A stretch of 64,000 nucleotides of DNA from Bradysia coprophila. Its lineage: Eukaryota > Arthropoda > Insecta > Diptera > Sciaridae. Made by a program: the position numbers and the translations under genes. Location of the stretch: contig NC_050735.1 of the NCBI RefSeq assembly GCF_014529535.1, positions 10,613,739 to 10,677,738 on the forward strand. Reading direction: 5' to 3'. The notes beneath the pieces were generated by a model. That model ran no database searches. It had not been told where the DNA came from and was given only the letters and a program-made list of their open reading frames with translations. Positions 15,988 through 26,414 of the stretch are shown here, piece after piece. The first letter of the stretch is position 1. Every line of letters starts with the position of its first letter.

Positions 15988-16321
15988 AGAAATGACGACA
16001 AACCAAAAAATGAAATTCCCATTTCAGCGACATGGTAAAGCTGTTTTCAGTCGTTTACAAAATGTTCTGGGTCTAAAAGGTCTAAAACTATCTCTTTCAC
16101 AAGGATTGATATTACATGATGAGTTGGACAAATTTCCGAAAACCAATTCCAGTTTGGAATTTTTGCAGCTACTTGCCAATGAAGAAAGCGTTTTCATCTT
16201 TCCTAGTGAATGTTTAAAGTTTGCTGGTTTCTTAGGGATTGATCTTACAGCACCTGAAGAAATGCTGTTAAGGGCTTGCGATCGGTTAACGACGTTTTGT
16301 GATAAACATTTTCAAGAATGA
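15988..16321 (+). pseudogene. Orphan last exon of a tyrosine aminotransferase-like gene
   Basis: The frame ending at TGA 16319-16321 reads, in its C-terminal ~90 residues, like the end of a tyrosine aminotransferase: GLILHDELDKFPK, SLEFLQLLANEESVFIFPS, GFLGIDLTAPEEMLLRACDR and FCDKHF. The match begins just after CTACGTTTCCAG and is followed by AATAAA near 16348, so it looks like an intact terminal exon. The PLP-binding domain and active-site lysine, which lie upstream in this family, are not found in this window; the AMPK gene lies directly upstream. I infer a duplicated or left-behind 3' exon, not a working enzyme. It could instead be spliced to distant exons beyond AMPK, which I consider unlikely. 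Confidence 0.65.
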
Positions 16322-19300
16322 AAACCACCAGATCATTTTTATGTGTCAATAAATGACGTCTGGGATCATTTACTTTGTTTTAATGTAAAAAGTTTTAATA
16401 GATACAATGACAAATATTTGTTCTAGTGGATTAGCAGTTATGGCTATTTGTACGAGAATATTAGATTTTTTTTGTATGGGGGAGCTCGCCAAAATTAGGA
16501 ACGAGCCAATCTTTGCGGGATTCAGTTGTCCTTAGGGACCTATACAATATCCCAAAAGTTCCACTCGATCCCACTTGATAATTTTGAGAAAAGTGAGAAA
16601 AATCGAAAAAAAATTTAGGTTTTTTGGTTGTTTTACCAAAATTTGAGTTTAGAAATTTTTTGTTTCAAATTTGTTTTTACCTCATTCTAGATACTCCAAA
16701 GTATCCAAAAACACTTAAATACAAGAAAAAAAATTGCCCGTCAGAAATGACTCTTCAAAGTCAAAATTTCATGAAAAAATCGACCTCCGCGAAATTTTTT
16801 TTTGATCTTAAACCGTCATATCGAAAGTCCTCATGACCAAATCTTTGCGGAAAGTGGCTTAAAAACATCCTGAACATTTTATAAGCAGCATGTGATAACT
16901 TTTTTCCACAAACAAAAACTTTTCTCGCATTTCGAATGCTTGCACACCGAAAAATGGCCGACTCGAAAGAAATTACATGCAAAATTTTCGAATCTTTTGT
17001 TCTACAATATTGTAAAATAAACTGATATTGGCTCTAAATGAGATTTTATTGGTTTACGATTGCTAAAAGTTTCCTATGTGCAGAATAAGCACCAGCTGAA
17101 TAACAATTGTATAACCAAAAAGTATTTATTTTAATTGGTTTTTGTGGAAAAGAAGTCCAAGAAATGTAGGTTAATATCACAAATGTTCCTATTTTTCCGT
17201 ACATCATCGTACAAAACGCGAATAAAAATATTTCTTTGTGATCGCCTCTTTAGGTTTGATTTTAAGATGGAAATGTCGGCTTAGTATTAATAGCCTCGCG
17301 CTGTGGGTGAGTTTCAGTGTTACCTTTACTCCGTTGCCAAATCACAACGTAAAAAAACCAGGCACGGCCCCCTCTATGATTATATCCTGTATAAGGACGC
17401 ACCGATTTGAACTACACTGGATCGCCAATCAACAATAACGCCGCGACGATTCTCATTTCAGTTTCTTTCTCTTCCTAAAGTGTTCTTCTTGCCCATGGAT
17501 TGATAACAATAATTTGTAATAAGACACAAATTTTGTACATCTCTCGGACTGGCAAGTAAAAGACTCGGTTATCGATGGAGTGCGTTGGTAATGTACGTAC
17601 ATAATTAGTAATCACACTAGCAAATTGGTTGTTTATATCCGATGGCAGTGTGAAGAGATAAGACGGAATTTCTGAATAGACTTTACTCATTCATATAATA
17701 AATTTTTTACTCAAAAATGACGGAAAATTGACGAGTACCACATATCGATTAGGGCGGAAAAATAACTAAAGTTGGTTTAATGGTTCTAGAAGTGCTGACC
17801 TGAGTAAATGGACCAGGAGCTGGTCGGTGCTACTTACATAAATTGCAAACGAATAGAAAATTCCATTAATTATCTTAGTAAGTGTCGTATTTGGGTACTT
17901 GACAGCAATTAAGTGGTCATATCAGAGATGTCTGAAATTATCTCTTTCTGTTTTATCAATGCTTCATTAGGGTAGTAGCACACGAGCAATTGAAATTGAC
18001 GCAGAACTTTTTTTCGTTGTTGTTTCGACAATTGTTGCGGATCTCAACGATTTCAATTTTAACGGTAACGAATAGTAGATTTAACGATTTATGAAATGAA
18101 TTCATTTCTCCAGCATGCACCAAGAAAAAATGCTGGTCGTATTTTTTCAAATGCATAATCTATATGTCGATTCTTCTTGGTGGCCTTTTGACATGTCGAA
18201 AAGAAGCAGAAAAACGTGACTGAAAGTTACATTTTTTTGCTCTACTCGTCTTTACGGGTTAATGAATTAAGCAATATTTTAAAACTGCACGATATCGAAT
18301 CAAATGTTAAACAATCAAAGAGTTGTCAATAAAAGAATTACCGCAGTTTCGGTTGAAAGAATTAGATTAAAAAATTCCAGTTAAATTTTTCTATTATATA
18401 AACTAGGCCCTACCTTTTGAGCGGGTCACTTGAATGACAATTTTTTCAATAAGTTTCAATAAGTACTTTCTCTGTTCTCTATTTTCTTGCAAATTTGCGG
18501 CCAGATTTTTAATCAACAATAAATCATAAATAGACAAGAACTCGTGTGAATTACGGGCCTCGCTCCGCTCTGCCCGCAAATTTCCCACTCGTGTAAGTTG
18601 TCTTTTATTCAGTTTCATAGTCTTATTGCTAACGCTAATCAAAAGTAAAAGATGCGAATGTGGAACGATTAGAGGACTCTTTCACTTTGGTACAATATAA
18701 AATAGTACGGTAGACCTTACACTTATGTAGAAAAGGAAGCTCCCCGGTACTTACTACATTCACAAAACCTTTAATCATGACAAGCATGTCTCGTGTGAAT
18801 TACGGCCCTCGCTTCGCTCTGGCCGCAAACTTCATACTCGTGGAAGTTTTAAAGTTTTCTGTTAAATCGTTTTTTAGTGTCATTCCATACATTTGAATAA
18901 CGATTCAGAAAATGGTCTTTCATAAAATTTTATAAATATTTTATGTCATGCCGATTAATCTGCTACTTTTGCCCGTGATAGCTGACTATCACCGTTATAG
19001 AAAACTATCATGCGTGATGGCTGCTACGAATTTCGCGACGCGTCATTCGCAATAATTGCCAAAATGACACATTTTCAAAAAGAAAAATGTCACTTTGTGG
19101 TTTATTGTGAATGACATGGTGCGAAATTCCTCAACACCATAACTAACCGAAAAAATCTAATTCCATCAAAGTAATCTTTTTCGATTGATCGAATTTCCAA
19201 CAGTGGAAAATACTGTTTTTCAAGTTGTCGTGTTTACAAGCAAAATATTGGGACAAACAATTCCGTTTTTCATAACATATCATACAGCCTTTCATAAAAA

Positions 19301-19387
19301 ATTTTTAGGGTATTTTCCGGCATAAGACCCTGACTTACATTCAAGGGAACAAGAGATTGATACAAGAGAAAACGAGCCGTCAGAACA
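16322..19387. other. Intergenic, repeat fragments
   Basis: No gene recognised. Notable pieces are GCAGAATAAGCACCAGCTG near 17080, resembling the end of the inverted-repeat element at 63370; a fragment at 17285-17345 present inverted at 24365-24440; a hairpin at 19027-19130; and two direct copies of a GTGAATTACGG..CTCGCT motif at about 18545 and 18793. Confidence 0.5.
19027..19130. repeat. Hairpin repeat
   Basis: Arms GAATTTCGC..GTCATTC..CAATAA and TTATTGTGAATGAC..GCGAAATTC are inverted around a short loop. A half-copy occurs near 2470-2560. Confidence 0.7.
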
Positions 19388-20429
19388 GTCGGAGCGTTTG
19401 CTGCGACTGAGCCCCGTACAAACCCGTACATCTATTGCGCACGTGACCCTACTTCGTCCGTCGCCCTACTCTTACCGTAAGCCTATTGCGCCCGTAAACG
19501 TCGTAAAATTCTTATGCAATGTGTACGTCTTAAAAATTGCGCATAGCGCAATTACGAAGCCCCGTACGACGTTCCTTTCAAAAGTAACACAAACTACACT
19601 TCCCACTGATCAGTGATTTTGGAATTATCATTTTCACCTATTTATATTGATTTTACAAAAATCCAAAATGGCGGCCGACGGCCATTTTGTTAGGAGGTGG
19701 AAAGTACAAAGGCTGCTTTACATTCGTTAGTACCTTTCAAACAAAAAAAATTCATGAAATTCGGTTAAATTTTACTCGATATATTAACAAAAAACACCAC
19801 CTTCACTGTACGGCCGAGTAGCCACATATAAGCTCACTCCAAGAGACCTAGCTCACGCTCCGGTAAACCGAATTTCATAAACTTTTTTTTTCCCTGATTG
19901 GTACGGTCAATACCTATCTAATAAATCAAAATCCATCTAAATCCGTTCAAATATGACTAACCTACAAGCAAAAACGGCTTGCCGCCCTGTACCTAGTTCA
20001 CACCAAGGGGTCTAACTCACGAGTCGGTCATCCAATTTCCATAAACTTTTTTTTTGTGGATAGGTATTGTAAATACCTTTCATTTGATGTATCACTTACA
20101 AGTGTAGCCTTTAAATGGCCAGAGAAATCTTTGGAAAACGTTAAAGCACTTATGGGGCCCCAGCTCTGGAGGGGTCGACCCAAAATCGCCCATCTTCGAA
20201 CTTAGCCTCACTATTTCAACTACCTTTCAGGGAAAAAAAAATTTTTGAAATCGGATTTGATTTACTCAAGATATCGACGTGACAGACGGACAGACAAAAT
20301 TTTTATTGCGGATTCGTTATCTATGAACATAGGCAAACACTTTGCCCTTACCGTCTGCTTCGAATTCCATCAATTACACACGGCATCGTAATCCTATAAG
20401 CCCCTTCGTACTTCGTACGGGGCTAAAAA
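19388..20429 (+). repeat. 1.04 kb AGCCCCGTAC element, copy 1
   Basis: Starts GTCGGAGCGTTTGCTGCG, followed by GAGCCCCGTAC, and ends GTACGGGGCTAAAAA, so short inverted ends AGCCCCGTAC/GTACGGGGCT bracket most of it. A nearly identical copy of the same length is at 41304-42345 and a diverged, enlarged copy lies inverted at 24689-26414. It contains the palindrome TGGCGGCCGACGGCCA. An open frame inside it is preserved between copies only because the DNA is so similar. Confidence 0.85.
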
Positions 20430-20592
20430 TTGCAAACGTTAGTATTGTAATCTAATTACAATCGAACAGGCAGTAAAACACTTGCTACACATCAAGTGCT
20501 CTCAAAAAAGTGTAGATCATTTTCAACCGCATGAAAGCTGTCGAAATCTCACAATGCAAGATTTCACGAACTTTTCTTTCTCAGTCAGCAAA

Positions 20593-22941
20593 ATGAATCG
20601 AAAGAAGTTGGTTGTGTTAGCTTTTGTGTTAGCGACGGTAGTTATAGTGGCAGTGATAGTAGTAGTGATAGTGTTAGTAAATCGTACTACGGAACAAACT
20701 GATACTAATACCACCTGCGACCGACCACGGAATTCACCGCTACCATTCTGTAATTCAAACTTATCAATCGATACACGCGTCCACGATTTAGTTAGTCGAC
20801 TAACAATACAGTAGAAAATCGGCTTACTCAACAATCGAGCCGCTGGTGCATCTGAGAATGTAGAATTGGATATTTACAATTGGTCGAATGAAGCACTTCA
20901 CGGTCTCGTGTTTAATTATGAATATGTTGGGACTGCTTTCCGACCTCCTACAGAATATGCCACTGTTTTCCCACAAATTATCAGCCTTTGTGCTTCATTT
21001 GATAGGGATTTATTTTACATGATGGCTGATGCTATTGGAAATGAAGCTAGGTAAGTGTGGTGAACGTCTTTGCCTTTCAACGTATATAATTCTGAATCTT
21101 TATGCAGAGCCTTTTACAACGTCGGCAATACTGGATTGACTTTCTGGAGTCCGAATATAAATATCTACCGAGATCCGAGATGGGGAAGAGGTCACGAAAC
21201 TCCTGGTGAAGATCCTTTTTTAAATGCAGAGTATGCACGCATGTTTGTTAAAGGACTTCAAGGAGATGAACAAAGAGTTGGATTCCTGAAGTCATCAGCT
21301 TGTTGTAAGCATTTTGCTGCACATAGCATCGAGGAAGACAGAAATTCCTTTAATGCCGTCGTTAATAAACAAGATATGGCTGATACATACTTGCCAGCAT
21401 TCAAAGCATGTGTTGAGAACAATGTTTCTTCAATTATGACAGCATACAGTGCAATCAATGGCATACCAGCTACCGCCCATAAGTTTTATATAACCGACGT
21501 GATCAGAGCACAATGGGGTTTCGATGGATATATCGTGTCTGACTGTGGTGCTGTGGATGACGTCTTTTTTAATCATAAGTACAAAGACACTGAGTCCGAA
21601 ACTTGTCATGCAGTTCTTGATGCAGGTGTAGATATTGAATGTGGTCCATTCTTCAGAACATATCTGCAAGGAGCAGTTAGTGAAGGACTGGTCACAGAAA
21701 CAATGGTGAATACAGCTTTGGAACGAGGATTACGAGTCCTGATGCGCTTAGGATACTTTGAGAGATACGATGAACGGCCATACAAAGAATTTCTACCAGA
21801 AGATGCTGACAGCGAGTCTCATAAACAGTTGGCATTAGAAGCTGCTAGACAAAGTATCGTGCTATTAAAGAATGATCCGGATGAGATGATGGGAAATCTT
21901 CCACTACTGCCATTGAATCAACAAGACTTTGGAATGAGTCGAGCTTCGTTGGCTTTAATTGGACCACATCTGAATGCGAGTGAGGTGTTCCTTGGCAATT
22001 ACCATGGAATTCCATCGTCAATCAAAGAGCCACTGGATGAGATACAACGTTATGTGCCAGATTTAAAATGGGAACTTGGCTGTGATGTTGATTCATTTGA
22101 TCGTTCTCGTCTAAATCAAGCAGAAGAGCTGGCACGTACATCATCCCAAGTTGTCCTCTTTGTTGGTATTAATTCAGAGATTGAAGCTGAAGATGGATTT
22201 GGAGCTGGAGATCGTGTTAACATCTCTCTGACGGGATTACAGCCTGAGTTAATTCGTCGGGTCCTGAATTCGGCACAACAACCTGTTATTCTGTTTGTAG
22301 TTTCTGGTGGAGTTATCGATTTGTCTGAATATAAAAATGATCCACGCGTTGGCGCTATTGTTTGGAGTGGATATATTGGTCAGTCTGGCGGTGAAGCCAT
22401 AGCTGATATACTCTTTGGGAATTACAATCCTTCAGGGCGTTTAACACAAACATTTTACGACAGTTCATATCTAGAACAAGTTACCAAACAAGATATGAAT
22501 ATGAGACCAGTAAATGGATCTCCTGGACGTACTTATCGTTTCTACACTGGCGAACCGGTTTATCCTTTCGGCTATGGACTATCTTATACTATTTTCCAGT
22601 ATGCATTCTCATCAGAAAATGACGAAATTGAAATGTCACAGTTCGCGAATGATTGTTTAGATGTTGGCTTAGATGTTCAAAATGTTGGACAACGATCTGG
22701 TGATCATTCAATTTTATGGTTTGTGATACCACCACATGCAGGACTAATAGGACGACCAATTAAAAACTTAGTGGAGTTTAAGAAGCTTCATAATGTACTA
22801 CCTTCCGAATCCAGACAAATTAAGATTTGCTTACGTAGCAGTATGTTCCAACTAGCCAATGAACAAGGTGACTTTGAAGTTATTCTGGGTGAATGGACAT
22901 TGATTGTTGGAGATCAAATTAGAAGGATTGTTGTTACCTAG
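20593..22941 (+). CDS. GH3 beta-xylosidase/glucosidase-like protein with in-frame TAG
   Basis: Two exons, 20593-21050 and 21108-22941 (57-bp intron), span 763 codons. Glycoside hydrolase family 3 enzymes remove sugars from beta-glycosides; this one most resembles the beta-D-xylosidase branch. After a short basic N-terminus comes a long hydrophobic signal anchor (about residues 5-28). Then come the GH3 N-terminal domain (LTFWSPNINIYRDPRWGRG, ETPGEDPFLNAEYA, CKHFAAHS, GYIVSDCGAV with probable nucleophile D298), the C-terminal domain (FVGINSEIEAEDG, WSGYIGQSGGEAIADILFGNYNPSGRL) and an FnIII-like end. Codon 74 (20812-20814) is TAG where the family has Glu in T-L-E-E-K-I-G. The frame continues correctly after it, and everything else is intact. 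It is a recent nonsense change, a polymorphism, an assembly error or readthrough; a 20554 ATG is also possible. It could be called a pseudogene. Confidence 0.8.
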
Positions 22942-24464
22942 TTCATATAGTTTAGATGGAAGTTAGTTTAAACAACGAAAGTAATAGAATTATTAGTCAC
23001 GCATATACTGTATTATAAGTGCGTCTTTTGTGAAAGGTCATTTTCAACAGCAATGAAATTTCTAGTTTCTTAAACTTTCGCCTTATTTCATTACTAAAAT
23101 AACCCCATCAAAAGTTTGGCCACAATATTCTCTTGCACACAAACGGTTTTTTTAGCATGTGCCCTTTCTCTATTACTGTGTTGGTAGAAATGTTCATTAC
23201 ACTATATAAATGATCGAATAGTAGTGCTTATTAGCACAATTTACTCAAGAAATGTAAGAGCAACTCATACGTTCTTAACCTGTTACGGGCGGCAAGCATT
23301 TGACCAGTATTATCGGCTCTATTACTTCCATCGATCAAGTATTTTTAATCGGTTGATTTCAAATCTTGTACTTCATTTTTTTAACTTTATAAAGGATTAC
23401 ATTACCCAGAGCTTGTCATTATTTTGTCGTCCTAATCGATAGCAGATGTAAAAGCCGTATGTGACAGGTTAAACGTCACAGTAACATAACGAAATGTTTA
23501 TCAAAATCGACTTCTTCAGTCACCTGTTAACGAACTGCACTGCCAACGTGCCAACAAAACTTAGATAACAGGGCAATTCCCGAACCGAGTTTAAGTTTTG
23601 AAGCTCGAGTTTAAAACTTAAAGTATAAGATTTCGACAGAACTTGTATATCGATGAATGCGCAAGTAATTTGATAATAATTACCACCAAAGTGTGCACGG
23701 ATCTTGATTTTACTGATGAAATCCGTAGAACTATTGCCTCTCTAAAGCTAGATGCAGTGAGATATGAAACAAGATTAGATGAAAACCATGTGTAAGTCTG
23801 TGGTCTCCTGCGTCGGCGTATAAACTGAAAATGAGGCCAAAAAGAAAATCGGCATTTCATTCAAGTTTAGTTCTTTTGTAAAAGGAAAAGTGCACACTCG
23901 TCCGATCAATTAGCATCTGTGTTATATTTTGTAAAGAGAAACATTCACTGGAATTAAGCCGTTTGCACTAAGTTTTGTAAGAAGAAAAAATCCTCTGAAA
24001 TTAAGCCTCTTCGTTTCGTTTTGTAAAAGGGAAAATCCCTTGGAATCGTTCTGTTAGCTTTTCTGTCAAATGTAAAAAGGAAAAATGCTCTGGAATTGAG
24101 CTGATTCGTTACATTTTGTAAAAAGGAAACTACAATCTCGACCGATCAACTAGTATCTGTGTTTCATTTTGTGAAGAGGAAAATTTCCTGGAATCGTTCC
24201 TTTAACTTTTCGTTACGTTTTGTATAAATGATAAAGAGAATAGTTAAACACATAGGCAACCTGAGGAACCCCCAGGAGATATTTTAACGCTACAAAGAAA
24301 CACTGCAGCGGACCAAATTACAAACATCACCACGGCAGAGTAAAATAAACCTCATTTGGAAGTGGCAGCGCCCGGTTTTTTTACGTTACGCTTTAGCAAC
24401 GGACTAGATGCAACAGTAGAACTCACCCACAGCGCGAAGCTATTAAAATAACGAAGTGACTATT
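22942..24464. other. Intergenic, degenerate repeats
   Basis: No gene recognised. From about 23880 to 24240 there are degenerate repeats of TTTTGTAAAAGGAAAA with CTGGAATTRAGC, related in flavour to the array at 27664. At 24365-24440 there is an inverted relative of 17285-17345. Confidence 0.5.
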
Positions 24465-24680
24465 CGCCCGCGCGGGCGAATAGCATATTATAGACTAATC
24501 GCCCGCGCGGGCGAATAGCATATTATAGACTAATCGCCCGCGCGGGCGAATAGCATTTTATAGACTAATCGCCCGCGCGGGCGAATAGCATTTTATAGAC
24601 TAATCGCCCGCGCGGGCGAATAGCATTTTATAGACTAATCGCCCGCGCGGGCGAATAGCATTTTATAGACTAATCGCCCG
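24465..24680. repeat. 35-bp tandem array with GC palindrome
   Basis: About six direct copies of a 35-bp unit, each holding the perfect 14-bp palindrome CGCCCGCGCGGGCG followed by an AT-rich spacer (AATAGCATWTTATAGACTAAT). Copies are almost identical. It abuts the inverted copy 2 of the AGCCCCGTAC element. Confidence 0.92.
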
Positions 24681-24688
24681 CAAATTCC

Positions 24689-26414
24689 TTTTTAGCCCCG
24701 TACGAAGTACGAAGGGGCTTATAGGATTACGATGCCGTGTGTAATTGATGGAATTCGAAGCAGACGGTAAGGGCAAAGTGTTTGCCTATGTTCATAGATG
24801 ACGAATCCGCAATAAAAATTTGGGCCGTCTGTCCGTCTGTCCGTCACGTCGATATCTTGAGTAAATCAAATCTGATTTCAAAATTTTTTTTTTCCCTGAA
24901 AGATAGTCAAAATAGTGAGGCTAAGTTCGAAGATGGGCATATTCGGGTCGGCCCTTCGTGAGTTAGGGCCACCTAAGTGATTTAAGGTCTTTTGGTGATA
25001 TTTATGGCAAAATAAACGATGGAAATGTAAATGACACGGCAAATGATAGGTATTGTCAATACCAATCCAGGAAAAAATAGTTTTTTAAAATCGGGTGAGT
25101 GGACCGTGAGTTAGGCCCTTAGAAGTGAAAAGCTACTAGGGCCCTATGTGTATTTTACATATAACTCGAGCAAATTTCATCCGTTTTTCGTAATTTTTGT
25201 TTCATTTGGAAGGTAATCAAAGGCCGAATAGAATGTTGTTGAAAAAAAATTAAATTTGGGTCCTCGGACTAAGGCCGCTACTAGGGCCCTATGTGTATTT
25301 TACATACAACTCGAGTAAATTTCATTCGTTTTTCGTAATTTTTGTGTCATTTGGAAGGTAATCGAACGCCGAATAGAAAGTTGTTGAAAAAAAAATTAAA
25401 TTTGGGTCCTTGGACTAAGGCCACTACTAGGGCCCTATGTGTATTTTACATAGAACTCGAGTAAATTTCATTCGTTTTTCGTAATTTTTGTGTCATTTGG
25501 AAGGTAATCGAACGCCGAATAGAAAGTTGTTGATAAAAAATTACATTTGGGTCCTTGGACTAAGGCCACTATTAGGGCCCTATGTGTATTTTACATTGAA
25601 CTCGAGTAAATTTCATTCGTTTTTCGTAATTTTTGTGTCATTTGGAAGGTAATCAAAGGCCGAATAGAATGTTGTTGAAAAAAAATTAAATTTGGGTCCT
25701 CGGACTAAGGCCGCTACTAGGGCCCTATGTGTATTTTACATACAACTCGAGTAAATTTCATCCGTTTTTCGTAATTTTTGTTTCATTTGAAAGATAATCG
25801 AACACCGAATAGAATGTTGTTGAAAAAAAAAATAAATTTGGGTCCTTGGACTAAGGCCGTTACTAGGGCCCTATGTGTATTTTACATATAACTCGAGCAA
25901 ATTTCATCCGTTTTTCGTAATTTTTGTTTCATTTGGAAGGTAATCAAAGGCCGAATAGAATTTTGTTGAAAAAAAAATTAAATTTGGGTCCTCGGACTAA
26001 GGCCGCTACTAGGGCCCTATGTGTATTTTACATATAACTCGAGCAAATTTCATACGTTTTTCGTATTTTTTGTTTCATTTGGAAGGTAATCAAAGGCCGA
26101 ATAGAATGTAGTTGAAAAAAAAAATTGGATCCTCGGACTGAGGCCGATACTAGGCCTATGTGTATTTATACTCAATAAATTAAAATTTTAGGGCTATTTG
26201 AAAGTTTTGTTTTATTTGAAAGGAACGTCGTACGGGGCTTCGTAATTGCGCTATGCGCAATTTCTAAGATGTACACATTACATAATAATTTTACTTTAAC
26301 TACTTTAACCGGCGCATAGGCTTACGGTCAAAGTAGGGTGACAGACGCACTAGGGTCACGTACGCAATAGATATACGGGTTTGTACGGGGCTCAGTCGCA
26401 GCAAACGCTCCGAC
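24689..26414 (-). repeat. AGCCCCGTAC element, copy 2, enlarged by a 145-bp array
   Basis: It is inverted relative to copies 1 and 3: begins TTTTTAGCCCCGTACGAAGT and ends CGCAGCAAACGCTCCGAC. The outer parts match the other copies but the interior is replaced by a tandem array, making it about 1.7 kb. Confidence 0.82.
25139..26160. repeat. 145-bp tandem array, about seven units
   Basis: GGGCCCTATGTGTATTTTACAT recurs at about 25139, 25284, 25430, 25575, 25720, 25866 and 26012, a period of 145-146 bp, with a decayed unit near 26153. Each unit also carries ACTCGAG, CCGTTTTTCGTAATTTTTG and GGACTAAGGCC. Confidence 0.92.

Noticed and set aside
19398..19616. Open frame conserved between 19.4 kb and 41.3 kb
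   Set aside because: It lies inside copies 1 and 3 of the same 1.04 kb repeat, so similarity is due to DNA identity. No recognisable domain.
20811..20857. A mini-intron removing the GH3 TAG
   Set aside because: The removed bases would include codons for the conserved KIG motif, and the length of about 47 bp is below the introns seen here.
24465..24680. CRISPR-like regular array (also 27664-27900)
   Set aside because: Spacers are the same in every unit and the genome is eukaryotic; these are tandem repeats.
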